Assembly (NCBI RefSeq): GCF_036898095.1
Contig: NC_090735.1
Span: 604,460 to 668,459, forward strand
DNA from: Palaemon carinicauda
Taxonomy: Eukaryota; Arthropoda; Malacostraca; Decapoda; Palaemonidae
Reading direction: 5' to 3'
DNA length: 64,000 bases
In this document: piece by piece, positions 33,622-47,900 of the stretch
Numbering within the stretch: position 1 is the first letter of the stretch
Layout of the letters: each line of letters begins with the position of its first letter
Notes under the pieces: generated by a model
What the model saw: the letters and a program-made list of their open reading frames with translations, nothing else
Database searches by the model: none
What the model was told of the DNA's origin: nothing
Program-made: the position numbers and the translations under genes

Positions 33622-36600
33622 CCATAGAAGATGGAGAGAAAAAGGAGCTTTATTTTGAGAAGAAAATATCCTTTGATGTTGGAGTAGACCCATTCATATT
33701 TGGATAAAGTACTGACTCAGTAGGAAGGACCAAGTAGTTGGACCATAGAAGAGGAAGAGAAAAAGCAACTTTATTTTTAGGAGGAAATATCCTTTGATAT
33801 TGGAGTACAGGCCTTCATCATTGGATAAAGTACTGACTCAGTGGGAAGGACCTAGTAGTTGGACCATAAAAGAGAAAGAGAAAAAGGAACTTTATTTTGA
33901 GGAGGAAATATCCTTTGATGTAGGAGTACAGGCCTTCATCATTGGATAAAGTACTGACTCAGTGGGAAGGACCAAGTAGTTGGACCATAGAAGAGGAAGA
34001 GAAAAAGGAACTTTATTTTGAGGAGGAAATATCCTATGATGGAGGAGTACAGGCCTTCATCATTGGATAAAGTACTGACTCAGTGAGAAGGACCAAGTAG
34101 TTGGACCATAGAAGAGAAGAGAAAAAGGAACTTTATTTTGAGGAGGAAATATTCTTTGATGTTGGAGTACAGGCCTTCATCATTGGATAAAGTACTGACT
34201 CAGTGGGAAGGACCAAGTATTTGGACCAAGAAAAGATGAAGAGAAAAAGGAACTTTATTTTGAGGAGGAAATATCCTTTGATGTAGGAGTACAGGCCTTC
34301 ATCATTGAATAAAGTACTGACTCAGTGGGAAGGACCAAGTAGTTGGACCATAGAAGAGAAGAGAAAAAGGAACTTTATTTTGAGGAGGAAATATCCTTTG
34401 ATGTGGAGTACAGCCTTCATCATTGGATAAAGTACTGACTCAGGGAAAGGACCAAGTAGTTGGACCATAGAAGATGAAGAGAAAAAGGAACTTTATTTTG
34501 AGGAGGAAATATCCTTTGATGTTGGAGTACAGGCCTTCATCATTGGATAAAGTACTGACTCAGTGGGAAGGACCAAGTAGTTGGACCATAGAAGATGAAG
34601 AGAAAAAGGAACTTTATTTTGAGGAGGACATATCTTTTGATGTAGGAGTACAGGCCTTCATCATTGGATAAAGTACTGACTGAGTGGGAAGGACCAAGTA
34701 GTTGGACCATAGAAGATGAAGAGAAAAAGGAACTTTATTTTGAGGAGGAAATATCCTTTGATGTTGGAGTACAGGCCTTCATCATTGGATAAAGTACTGA
34801 CTCAGTGGAAGGACCAAGTAGTTGGACCATAGAAGATGAAGAGAAAAAGGAACTTTATTTTGAGGAGGAAATATCCTTTGATGTAGGAGTACAGGCCTTC
34901 ATCATTGGATAAAGTACTGACTCAGTGGGAAGGACCAAGTAGTTGGACCAAGAGAGAAGAGAAAAAGGAACTTTATTTTGAGGAGGAAATATCCTTTGAT
35001 GTAGGAGTACAGGCCTTCATCATTGGATAAAAAGTACTGACTCAGTGGGAAGGACCAAGTAGTTGGACCATAGAAGATGAGAGAAAAAGGAACTTTATTT
35101 TGAGGAGGAAATATCCTTTGATGTTGGAGTACAGGCCTTCATCATTGGATAAAGTACTGACTCAGTGGGAAGGACCAAGTAGTTGGACCATAGAAGATGA
35201 AGAGAAAAAGGAACTTTATTTTGAGGAGGAAATATCCTTTGATGTAGGAGTACAGGCCTTCATCATTGGATAAAGTACTGACTCAGTGGAAGGACCAAGT
35301 AGTTGGACCATAGAAGATGAAGAGAAAAAGGAACTTTATTTTGAGGAGGAAATATCCTTTGATGTTGGAGTACAGGCCTTCATCATGGATAAAGTACTGA
35401 CTCAGTGGGAAGGACCAAGTAGTTGGACCATAGAAGATGAAGAAAAAAGGAACTTTATTTTGAGGAGGAAATATCTTTTGATGTTGGAGTACAGGCCTTC
35501 ATCATTGGATAAAGTACTGACTCAGTGGGAAGGACCAAGTAGTTGGACCATAGAAGATGAAGAGAAAAAGGAACTTTTTTTGAGGAGGAAATATCCTTTG
35601 ATGTAGGAGTACAGGCCTTCATCATTGGATAAAGTACTGACTCAGTAGGAAGGACCAAGTAGTTGGACCATAGAAGATGAAGAGAAAAAGGAACTTTATT
35701 TTGAGGAGGAAATATCCTTTGATGTTGGAGTAGACCCCTTCATCATTGGATAAAGTACTGACTCAGTGGGAAGGACCAAGTAGTTGGACCATAGAAAAGG
35801 AAAGAGAAAAAGGAACTTTATTTTGAGGAGGAAATATCCTTTGATATTGGAGTACAGGCCTTCATCATTGGATAAAGTACTGACTCAGTGGGTAGGACCA
35901 AGTAGTTGGACAATAAAAGATGAAGAAAAAAGGAACTTTATTTTGAGGAGGAAATATCCTTTGATGTTAGGAGTACAGGCCTTCATCATTGGATAAAGTA
36001 CTGACTCAGTGGGAAGGACCAAGTAGTTGGACCATAGAAGGAAGAGAAAAAGGAACTTTATTTTGAGGAGGAAATATCTTTGATGTTGGAGTACAGGCCT
36101 TCATCATTGGATAAAGTACTGACTCAGTGGGAAGGACCAAGTAGTTGGACCATAGAAGATGAAGAGAAAAAGGAACTTTATTTTGAGGAGGAAATATCCT
36201 TTGATGTTGGAGTACAGGCCTTCATCATTGGATAAAGTACTGACTCAGTGGGAAGGACCAAGTAGTTGGACCATAGAAGATGAAGAGAAAAAGGAACTTT
36301 ATTTTGAGGAGGAAATATCCTTTGATGTTGAGTACAGGCCTTCATCATTGGATAAAGTACTGACTCAGTGGGAAGGACCAAGTAGTTGGACCATAGAAGA
36401 TGAAGAGAAAAAGGAACTTTATTTTGAGGAGGACATATCTTTTGATGTAGGAGTACAGGCCTTCATCATTGGATAAAGTACTGACTCAGTGGGAAGGACC
36501 AAGTAGTTGGACCATAGAAGATGAAGAGAAAAAGGAACTTTATTTTGAGGAGGAAATATCCTTTGATGTTGGAGTACAGGCCTTCATCATGGATAAAGTA

Positions 36601-39600
36601 CTGACTCAGTGGGAAGGACCAAGTAGTTGGACCATAGAAGAGGAAGAGAAAAAGGAACTTTGTTTTGAGGAGGAAATATCTTTGATGTTGGAGTACAGGC
36701 CTTCATCATTGGATAAAGTACTGACTCAGTGGGAAGGACCAAGTAGTTGGACCAAGAAGAGGAAGAGAAAAAGGAACTTTATTTTGAGGAGGAAATATCC
36801 TTTGATGTAGGAGTACAGGCCTTCATCATTGGATAAAGTACTGACTCAGTGGGAAGGACCAAGTAGTTGAACCATAGAAGATGAAGAGAAAAAGGAACTT
36901 TATTTTGAGGAGGAAATATCTTTTGATGTGGAGTACAGGCCTTCATCATTGGATAAAGTACTGATTCAGTGGAAGGACCAAGTAGTTGGACCATAGAAGA
37001 GAAGAGAAAAAGGAACTTTATTTTGAGGAGGAAATATCCTTTGATGTTGGAGTACAAGCCTTCATCAATGGATAAAGTACTGACTCAGTGGGAAGGACCA
37101 AGTAGTTGGACCATAGAAGATGAAGAGAAAAAGGAACTTTATTTTGAGGAGGAAATATCCTTTGATGTTGGAGTACAGGCCTTCATCATTGGATAAAGTA
37201 CTGACTCAGTGGGAAGGACCAAGTAGTTGGACCATAAAAGATGAAGAGAAAAAGGAACTTTATTTTGAGGAGGAAATATCCTTTGATGTTAGAGTACAGG
37301 CCTTCATCATTGGATAAAGTACTGACTCAGTGGGAAGGACCAAGTAGTTGGACCATAGAAGATGAAGAGAAAAAGGAACTTTATTTTGAGGAGGAAATAT
37401 CTTTGATGTAGGAGTACAGGCCTTCATCATTGGATAAAGTACTGACTCAGTGGGAAGGACCAAGTAGTTGGACCATAGAAGATGGAGAGAAAAAGGAACT
37501 TTATTTTGAGGAGGAAATATCCTTTGATGTTGGAGTACAGGCCTTCATCATTGGATAAAGTACTGACTCAGTGGGAAGGACCAAGTAGTTGGACCATAGA
37601 AGAGGAAGAGAAAAAGGCAACTTTATTTTTGAGGAGGAAATATCCTTTGATATTGGAGTACAGGCCTTCATCATTGGATAAAGTACTGACTCAGAGGGAA
37701 GGACCAAGTAGTTGGACCATAAAAGAGAAGAGAAAAAGGAACTTTATTTTGAGGAGGAAATATCCTTTGATGTAGGAGTACAGGCCTTCATCATTGGATA
37801 AAGTACTGACTCAGTGGGAAGGACCAAGTAGTTGGACCATAGAAGAGGAAGAGAAAAAGGAACTTTATTTTGAGGAGGAAATATCCTTGATGGAGGAGTA
37901 CAGGCCTTCATCATTGGATAAAGTACTGACTCAGTGGAAGGACCAAGTAGTTGGACCATAGAAGAGAAGAGAAAAAGGAACTTTATTTTGAGGAGGAAAT
38001 ATTCTTTGATGTTGGAGTACAGGCCTTCATCATTGGATAAAGTACTGACTCAGTGGGAAGGACCAAGTATTTGGACCAGAAAAGATGAAGAGAAAAAGGA
38101 ACTTTTTTTGAGGAGGAAATATCCTTTGATGTAGGAGTACAGGCCTTCATCATTGAATAAAGTACTGACTCAGTGGGAAGGACCAAGTAGTTGGACCATA
38201 GAAGAGGAAGAGAAAAAGGAACTTTATTTTGAGGAGGAAATATCCTTTGATGTTGGAGTAGACCCCTTCATCGTTGGATAAAGTACTGACTCAGTAGGAA
38301 GGACCAAGTAGTTGGACCATAGAAAAGGAAGAGAAAAGGAACTTTATTTTGAGGAGGAAATATCCTTTGATGTTGGAGTACAGGCCTTCATCATTGGATA
38401 AAGTACTGACTCAGTGGGAAGGACCAAGTAGTTGGACCATAAGAAGAGAAGAGAAAAAGGAACTTTATTTTGAGGAGGAAATATCCTATGATGTAGGAGT
38501 ACAGGCCTTCATCATTGGATAAAGTACTGACTCAGTGGGAAGGACCAAGTAGTTGGACCATAGAAGATGAAGAGAAAAAGGAACTTTATTTTGAGGAGGA
38601 AATATCCTTTGATGTTGGAGTACAGGCCTTCATCATTGGATAAAGTACTGACTCAGTGGAAGGACCAAGTAGTTGGACCATAGAAGATGAAGAGAAAAAG
38701 GAACTTTATTTTGCGGAGGAAATATCCTTTGATGTAGGAGTACAGGCCTTCATCATTGGATAAAGTACTGACTCAGTGGGAAGGACCAAGTAGTTGGACC
38801 ATATAAGAAGAAGAGAAAAAGGAACTTTATTTTGAGGAGGAAATATCCTTTGATGTAGGAGTACAGGCCTTCATCATTGGAATAAAGTACTGACTCAGTG
38901 GGAAGGACCAAGTAGTTGGACCATAGAAGATGAAGAGAAAAAGGAACTTTATTTTGAGGAGGAAATATCCTTTGATGTTGGAGTACAGGCCTTCTTCATT
39001 GGATAAAGTACTGACTCAGTGGGAATGACCAAGTAGTTGGACCATAGAAGATGAAGAGAAAAGGGAACTTTATTTTGAGGAGGACATATCTTTTGATGTA
39101 GGAGTACAGGCCTTCATCATTGGATAAAGTACGGACTCAGTGAGGAGGACCAAGTAGTTGGACCAGAGAAGATGAAGAGGTAAAGGAACTTTGTTTTGAG
39201 GAGGAAATATCCTTTGATGTTGGAGTACAGGCCTTCATCATGAGATAAAGTACTGACTCAGTGGGAAGGACCAAGTAGTTGGACCATAGAAGATGAAGAG
39301 AAAAAGGAACTTTGTTTTGAGGAGGAAATATCTTTTGATGTTGGAGTTCAGGCCTTCATCATTGGATAAAGTACTGACTCAGTGGGAAGGACCAAGTAGT
39401 TGGACCAGAGAAGAGGAAGAGAAAAAGGAACTTTTTTTAGGAGGAAATATCCTTTGATGTAGGAGTACAGGCCTTAATCATTGGATAAAGTACTGACTCA
39501 GTAGGTAGGACCAAGTAGTTGATTCATAGAAGATGAGGATAAAAAGGAACTATATTTTGAGGAGGAAATATCCTTTGATGTTGGAGTACAGGCCTTCATC

Positions 39601-41319
39601 ATTGGATAAAGTACTGATTCAGTGGGAAGGACCAAGTAGTTGGACCATAGAAGATGAAGAGAAAAAGGAACTTTATTTTGGGGAGGAAATATTCTTTGAT
39701 GTTGGAGTGCAGGCCTTCATCATTGGATAAAGTACTGACTCAGTGCTAAGGACCAAGTAGTTGGACCATAAAAGATGAAGAAAAAAAGGAACTTTAATTT
39801 GAGGAGGAAATATCCTTTGATGTTAGAGTACAGGCCTTCATCATTGGATAAAGTACTGCCTCAGTGGGAAGGACCAATTAGTTAGACCATAGAAGATGAA
39901 GAGAAAAAGAAACTTTATTTTGAGGAGGACATATCTTTTGATGTAGGAGTACAGGCCTTCATCATTGGATAAAGTACTGACGGTAGGAAGGACCAAGTAG
40001 TTGGACCATAGAAGATGGACAGAAAAAGGAGCTTTATTTTGAGAAGAAAATATCCTTTGATGTTGGAGTAGACCCCTTCATCGTTGGATAAAGTACTGAC
40101 TCAGTAGGAAGGACCAAGTAGTTGGACCATAGAAGAGGAAGAGAAAAAGGAACATTATTTTTAGGAGGAAATATCCTTTGATATTGCAGTACAGGCCTTC
40201 ATCATTGGATAAAGTACTGACTCAGTGGGAAGGACCTAGTAGTTGGACCATAAAAGAGAAAGAGAAAAAGGAACTTTATTTTGAGGAGGAAATATCCTTT
40301 GATGTAGGAGTACAGGCCTTCATCATTGGATAAAGTACTGACTCAGTGGGAAGGACCAAGTAGTTGGACCATAGAAGAGGAAGAGAAAAAGGAACTTTAT
40401 TTTGAGGAGGAAATATCCTATGATGGAGGAGTACAGGCCTTAATCATTGGATAAAGTACTGACTCAGTGGGAAGGACCAAGTAGCTGGACCATAGAAGAG
40501 GAAGAGAAAAAGGAACTTTATTTTGAGGAGAAAATATTCTTTGATGTTGGAGTACAGGCCTTCATCATTGGATAAAGTACTGACTCAGTGCGAAGGACCA
40601 AGTAGTTGGACCATAAAAGATGAAGAAAAAAAGGAACTTTATTTTGAGGAGGAAATATCCTTTGATGTAGGAGTACAGGCCTTCATCATTGGATAAAGTA
40701 CTGACTCAGTGGGAAGGACCAATTAGTTAGACCATAGAAGATGAAGAGAAAAAGAAACTTTATTTTGAGGAGGACATATCTTTTGATGTAGGAGTACAGG
40801 CCTTCATCATTGGATAAAGTACTGACGGTAGGAAGGACCAAGTAGTTGGACCATAGAAGATGAAGAGAAAAAGGAGCTTTATTTTGAGAAGAAAATATTC
40901 TTTGATGTTGGAGTAGACCCCTTCATCGTTGGATAAAGTACTGACTCAGTAGGTAGGACCAAGTAGTTGGACCATAGAAAAGGAAGAGAGAAAGGAACTT
41001 TATTTTGAGGAGGAAATATCCTTTGATATTGGAGTACATGCCTTCATCATTGGATAAAGTACTGACTCAGTGGGAAGGACCTAGTAGTTGGACCATAAAA
41101 GAGAAAGAGAAAAAGGAACTTTATTTTGAGGAGCAAATATCCTATGATGTAGGAGTACAGGCCTTCATCATTGGATAAAGTACTGACTCAGTGGGAAGGA
41201 CCAAGTAGTTGGACCATAGAAGAGGAAGAGAAAAAGGAACTTTAGTTTGAGGAGGAAATATTCTTTGATGTTGGAGTACAGGCCTTCATCATTGGATAAA
41301 GTACTGACTCAGTGGGAAG

Positions 41320-42150
41320 GACCAAGTAGTTGGACCAGAGAAGATGAAGAGAAAAAGGAACTTTATTTTGAGGAGGAAATATCCTTTTATGTAGGAGTAC
41401 AGGCCTTCATCATTGGATAAAGTACGGACTCAGTGGGAAGGGCTAAGTAGTTGGACCATAGAAGAAGAAGAGAAAAAGGAACTTTATTTTGAGGAGGAAA
41501 TAACCTTTGATGTAGGAGTACAGGCCTTCATCATTGGATAAAGTACTGACTCAGTAGGTAGGACCAAGTAGTTGAATCAGAGAAGATGAAGAGAAAAAGG
41601 AACTTTATTTTGAGGAGGAAATATCCTTTGATGTTGGAGTACAGGCCTTCTTCATTGCATAAAGTACTGACTCAGTGGGAATGACCAAGTAGTTGGACCA
41701 TAAAAGATGAAGAGAAAAAGGAACTTTATTTTGAGGAGGAAATATCGTTTGATGTTGGAGTACACGCCTTCTTCATTGCATAAAGTACTGACTCAGTGGG
41801 AATGACCAAGTAGTTGGACCATAGAAGATGAAGAGAAAAAGGAACTTTGTTTTGAGGAGGACATATCTTTTGATGTAGGAGTACAGGCCTTCATCATTGG
41901 ATAAAGAACTGACTCAGTGGGGAGGACCAAGTAGTTGGACCAGAGAAGATGAAGAGGTAAAGGAACTTTGTTTTGAGGAGGAAATATCCTTTGATTTTGG
42001 AGTACAGGCCTTCATCATGAGATAAAGTACTGACTCAGTGGGAAGGACCAAGTAGTTGGACCATAGAAGATGAAGAGAAAAAGGAACTTTGTTTTGAGGA
42101 GGAAATATCTTTTGATGTTGGAGTTCAGGCCTTCATCATTGGATAAAGTA
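41320..42150 (+). repeat. Satellite cassette B, copy 1
   Basis: Markers are GGGCTAAGTAGTTGG (~41,440), GAAATAACCTTTGATG, AGTTGAATCAGAGAAG, two CTTCTTCATT monomers with GGGAATGACC, ATAAAGAACTGACTCAG and GAGTTCAGGCC (42,121). The series recurs at 56,908-57,738 with an offset of 15,588 bp at both the first and last marker. Confidence 0.8.
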
Positions 42151-44929
42151 CTGATTCAGTTGGAAGGACCAAGTAGTTGAACCATAAAAGAGAAAGAGAA
42201 AAAGGAACTTTATTTTGAGGAGGAAATATCCTTTGATGTTGGAGTACAAGCCTTCATCAATGGATAAAGTACTTACTCAGTGGGAAGGACCAAGTAGTTG
42301 GAACATAGAAGATGAAGAGAAAAAGGAACTTTATTTTGGGGAGGAAATATTCTTTGATGTTGGAGTACAGGCCTTCATCATTGGATAAAGTACTGACTCG
42401 GTGCTAAGGACCAAGTAGTTGGACCATAAAAGATGAAAAAAAAAGGAACTTTAATTTGAGGATGAAACATCCTTTGATGTTAGAGTACAGGCCTTCATCA
42501 TTGGATAAATTACTGCCTCAGTGGGAAGGACCAATTAGTTAGACCATAGAAGAGGAAGAGAAAAAGAAACTTTATTTTGAGGAGGACATATCTTTTGATG
42601 TAGGAGTACAGGCCTTCATCATTGGATAAAGTACTGACGGTAGGAAGGACCAAGTAGTTGGACCATAGAAGATGGAGAGAAAAAGGAGCTTTATTTTGAG
42701 AAAAAAAATATCCTTTGATGTTGGAGTAGACCCCTTCATCGTTGGATAAAGTACTGACTCAGTAGGAAGGACCAAGTAGTTGGACCATAGAAGAGGAAGA
42801 GAAAAGGGAACTTTATTTTTAGGAGGATATATCCTTTGATTTTGGAGTACAGGCCTTCATCATTGGATAAAGTACTGACTCAGTGGGAAGGACCTAGTAG
42901 TTGGACCATAAAAGAGAAAAAGAAAAAGGAACTTTATTTTGAGGAGGAAATATCCTTTGATGTAGGAGTACAGGCCTTCATCATTGGATAAAGTATTGAC
43001 TCAGTGGGAAGGACCAAGTAGTTGGACCATAGAAGAGGAAGAGAAAAAGGAACTTTATTTTGAGGAGGAAATATCCTATGATGGAGGAGTACAGGCCTTC
43101 ATCATTGGATAAAGTACTGACTCAGTGGGAAGGACCAAGTAGTTGGACCAAAGAAGAGGAAGAGAAAAAGGAACTTTATTTTGAGGAGGAAATATTCTTT
43201 GATGTTGGAGTACAGGCCTTCATCATTGGATAAAGTACTGACTCAGTGGGAAGGACCAAGTAGTTGGACCAGAGAAGATGAAGAGAAAAAAGAACTTTAT
43301 TTTGAGGAGGAAATATCCTTTGATGTAGGAGTACAGGCCTTCATCATTGGATAAAGTACTGACTCAGTGGGAAGGACTAAGTAGTTGGACCATAGAAGAA
43401 GAAGAGAAAAAGGAACTTTATTTTGACGAGGAAATATCCTTTGATGTAGGAGTACAGGCCTTCATCATTGGATAAAGTACTGACTCAGTGGGAAGGACCA
43501 CGAAGTTGGACCATAGAAGATGAAGAGAAAAAGGAACTTTATTTTGAGGAGGAAATATCCTTTGATGTTGGAGTACAGTCCTTCTTCATTTGATAAAGTA
43601 CTGACTCAGTGGGAATGACCAAGTAGTTGGACCATAGAAGATGAAGAGAAAAGGGAACTTTATTTTGAGGAGGACATATCTTTTGATGTAGGAGTACAGG
43701 CCTTCATCATTGGATAAAGTACTGACTCAGTGGGGAGGACCAAGTAGTTGGACCATAGAAGATGAAGAGGTAAAGGAACTTTGTTTTGAGGAGGAAATAT
43801 CCTTTAATGTTGGAGTACAGGCCTTCATCATGAGATAAAGTACTGACTCAGTGGGAAGGACCAAGTAGTTGGACCATAGAAGATGAAGAGAAAAAGGAAC
43901 TTTGTTTTGAGGAGGAAATATCTTTTGATGTTGGAGTTCAGGCCTTCATCATTGGATAAAGTACTGACTCAGTAGGTAGGACCAAGTAGTTGAATCATAG
44001 AAGATGAGGATAAAAAGGAACTATATTTTGAGGAGGAAATATCCTTTGATGTTGGAGTAGAGGCCTTCATCATTGGATAAAGTACTGATTCAGTGGGAAG
44101 GACCAAGTAGTTGGACCATAGAAGAGAAAGAGAAAAAGGAACTTTATTTTGAGGAGGAAATATCCTTTGATGTAGGAGTACAGGCCTTCACCATTGGATA
44201 AAGTACTGACTCAGTGGGAAGGACCAAGTAGTTGGACCATAGAAGAGGAAGAGAAAAAGGAACTTTATTTTGAGGAGGAAATATTCTTTGCTGTTGGAGT
44301 ACAGGCCTTCATCATTGGATAAAGTACTGACTCAGTGGGAAGGACCAAGTAGTTGGACCATAGAAGAGGAAGAGAAAAAGGAACTTTATTTTGAGGAGGA
44401 AATATCCTTTGATGTAGGAGTACAGGCCTTCATCATTGGATAAAGTACTGTCTCAGTGGGAAGGACCAAGTAGTTGGACCATAGAATATGAAGAGAAAAA
44501 GGAACTTTGTTTTGAGGAGGAAATATCCTTTGATGTAGGAGTACAGGCCTTCATCATTGGATAAAGTACTGACTCAGTGGGAAGGACCAAGTAGTTGGAC
44601 CATAGAAGAGGAAGAGAAAAAGGAACTTTATTTTGAGGAGGAAAAATTCTTTGATGTTGGAGTACAGGCCTTCATCATTGGATAAAGTACTGACTCAGTG
44701 GGAAGGACCAAGTAGTTGGACCATAGAAGAGGAAGAGAAAAAGGAACTTTATTTTGAGGAGGAAATATCCTTTGATGTAGGAGTACAGGCCTTCATCATT
44801 GGATAAAGTACTGACTCAGTGGGAAGGACCAAGTAGTTGGACCATAGAAGATGAAGAGAAAAAGGAACTTTCTTTTGAGGAGGAAATATCCTTTGATGTT
44901 GGAGTACAGGCCTTCTTCATTGGATAAAG

Positions 44930-47900
44930 TACTGACTCAGTGGGTAGGACCAAGTAGTTGGACCATAGAAGATTAAGAGAAAAGGGAACTTTATTTTGAG
45001 GAGGACATATCTTTTGATGTAGGAGTACAGGCCTTCATCATTTGATAAAGTACTGACTCAGTGGGAAGGACCAAGTAGTTGGACCATAGAAGATGAAGAG
45101 AAAAAGGAACTTTCTTTTGAGGAGGAAATATCCTTTGATGTTGGAGTACAGGCCTTCTTCATTGGATAAAGTACTGACTCAGTGGGTAGGACCAAGTAGT
45201 TGGACCATAGAAGATGAAGAGAATAAGGAACTTTATTTTGAGGAGGAAATATTCTTTGAATTAAGAGTACAGGCCTTCATCATTGGATAAAGTACTGACT
45301 CATTGGGAAGGACCAATTAATTGGACCATAGAAGATGAAGAGGTAAAGGAACTTTGTTTTGAGGAGGAAATATCCTTTGATGTTGGAGTACAGGCCTTCA
45401 TCATGAGATAAAGTACTGACTCAGTGGGAAGGACCAAGTAGTTGGACCATAGAAGATGAAGAGAAAAAGGAACTTTGTTTTGAGGAGGAAATAACTTTTG
45501 ATGTTGGAGTTCAGGCCTTCATCATTGGATAAAGTACTGACTCGGGTGGGAAGGACCAAGTAGTTGGACCATAGAAGAGGAAGAGAAAAAGGAACTTTAT
45601 TTTGAGGAGGAAATATCCTTTGATGTTGGAGTACAGGCCTTCATCATTGGATGAAGTACTGACTCAGTGGGAAGGACCAAGTAGTTGGACCATAGAAGAT
45701 GGATAGAAAGAGGAACTTCATTTTGAGGAGGAAACATCCATTGATGTAGGAGTACACGCCTTCATCATTAGATAAAGTACTGACTCAGTGAGAAGGACCA
45801 AGTAGTTGGACCATGAAAAATGAAAAAAAATAGGAACTTCATTTTGAAGAGTGAATATCCTTTGATGTAGGAGTACACGCCTTCATTATTGGATAAAGTA
45901 TTGATTCATTGGGAAGGACCAAGTAGTTGGACCATAGAAGATGAAGAGAAAACGGAACTTTGTTTTCAGGAGGAAATATCCTTTAATGTTGGAGTACAGG
46001 CCTTCATCATTGGATAAAGTACTGACTCAGTGGGAAGGACCAAGTAGTTGGATCATAGAAGATGAAGAGAAAAAGGAACTTTATTTTGAGGAGGACATAT
46101 ATTTTGATGTAAGAGTACAGGCCTTCATCATTGGATAAAGTAGTGACTCAGTGGGAAGGACCAAGTAGTTGGACCATAAAAGATGGAGAGAAAAAGGAAC
46201 GTTATTTTGAGGAGGAAATATCCTTTGATGTTAGAGTACAGACATTCATCATTAGATAAAGTACTGACTCAGTGGGAAGGACCAAGTAGTTGAACCATAG
46301 AAGATGAAGAGAAAAAGGAACTATATTTTGAGGAGGAAATATCCTTTGATGTTGGAGTAGAGGCCCTCATCATTGGACAAAGTACTGACACAGTGGGAAA
46401 GACCAAGTAGTTGGACCATAGAAGATGAAGGGAAAAAGGAACTTTATTTTGAGGAGGAAATAACCTTTGATGTTGGAGTACAGGACTTCATCATTAGCTA
46501 AAGTACTGACTCAGTGGGATGGAAAAAGTGGTTGGACCATATAAGAAAAAAAGAAAAAGTAACTTTATTTTGAGGAGGAAATATCCTTTGATGTTGGAGT
46601 ACAGGCCTTCGTTATTGGACAAAGTACTGACTCAGTGGGAAGGACCAAGTAGTTGGACCATAGAAGATGAAGAGAAAAATGAACTTTATTTTGAGGAGGA
46701 AATATCCTTTGATGTTGTAGAACAGGCCTTCATCATTGGATAAAGTACTAACTTAGTGGGATGGACAAAGTGGTTGGACCATATAAGAAAAAAAGAAAAA
46801 GGAACTTTTTTTTGAGGAGGAAATATCCTTTGATGTTGGAGTACAGGCCTTCGTTATTGGACAAAGTACTGACTCAGTGCGAAGGACCAAGTAGTTGGAC
46901 CATAGAAGATGAAGAGAAAAGGGAACTTTATTTTGAGGGGGAAATATCCTTTGATGTTGGAGTACAGGCATTCATCATTGGATAAAATACTGACTCAGTG
47001 GGAAGGACCAAGAAGTTGGACCATAGAAGATGATGAGAAAAAGGAACTTCATTTTGAGGAGGAAATATCCTTTGATGTTGGAGTACAGGCCTTCATCATT
47101 GGATAAAGTACTGACTCAGTGCGAAGGACCAAGTAGTTGTACCATAGAAGATGAAGAAAAAAAGGAACTTTATTTTGAGGAGGATATATCCTTTGATGTG
47201 GGAGTACAGGCATTAATCATTGGATAAAGAACTGCCTCAGTGGGAAGGACCAAGTAGTTGGACCATAGAAGAGGAAGAGAAAAAGGAACTTTATTTTAAG
47301 GAGGACATATCTTTTGATGTAGGAGAACAGGCCTTCATCATTGGATAAAGTACTGACAGTAGGAAGGACCAAGTAGTTGGACCATAGTAGATGGAGAGAA
47401 AAAGGAACTTTATTTTGAGAAGGAAATATCTTTTGATGTAGGAGTACAGGCCTTCGTGACTGGATAAAGCACTGACTCGGTGGGAAGGACCAAGTAGTTG
47501 GACCATAGAAGATGAAGAGAAAAAGGAATTTCATTTTGAGGAGGAAATATTCTTTTATGTAGGAGTACAAGCCTTCATCATTGGATAAAGTACTGACTCA
47601 GTGGGAAGGACCATGGAGTTGGATCATAGAAGATGAAAAGAAAAAACAACTTTTTTTTGAGGAGGAAGTATCCTTTGATAAAGGAGTAGAGGCCTTCATC
47701 ATTGGATAAAGTACTGAATCAGTGGGAAGGACCAAGTAGTTGGACCATAGAAGATGAAGAGAAAAATGAACTTTATTTTGAGGAGAAAATATCTTTTGAT
47801 GTAGGAGTACAGGCTTTCATCATTGGATAAAGTACTGACTCAGTAGGGAAAACCAAGTAGTTGGACCACAAAAGAGGAAGAGAAAAAGGAACTTTATTTT

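Larger units (their letters stand above)
28640..34310 (+). repeat. Long segmental duplication, right copy (~5.7 kb)
   Basis: This is the counterpart of 20,800-25,510. It is longer by one 966-bp duplication (31,690-33,621). Its left part lies in the indel-rich zone and has lost many of the private substitutions seen in the left copy. Its right part (31,650-34,310) retains them almost perfectly, for instance the unusual AGACCCATTCATATTTGG. Confidence 0.65.
27800..38900 (+). other. Indel-rich, substitution-poor satellite zone
   Basis: Monomers here are mostly at consensus in their substitutions but show frequent 1-3 bp length changes that are rare elsewhere. Examples: AAATATCTTTGATG (27,880; 36,080; 36,680; 37,400), GTAGTTGACCATAG (28,550), GACAAGTAGTTGG (28,661), TTTGATTGGAG (29,811), GATGTGGAGTACAG (30,539; 34,399; 36,926), CATCATGGATAAAG (35,384; 36,587), CAGTGGAAGG (many), and AGAAGAGAAGAG. 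About 31.6-33.6 kb inside the zone is cleaner. The pattern resembles residual long-read errors or consensus averaging across repeats. True local homogenisation is the alternative. Confidence 0.65.

Noticed and set aside
13050..34320. AATAAA polyadenylation signals (for example CATTGAATAAAG at ~13,052, 25,501 and 34,306)
   Set aside because: They arise from a single G-to-A change in the usual GGATAAAG and are carried by block duplication. No transcript or gene end is indicated.
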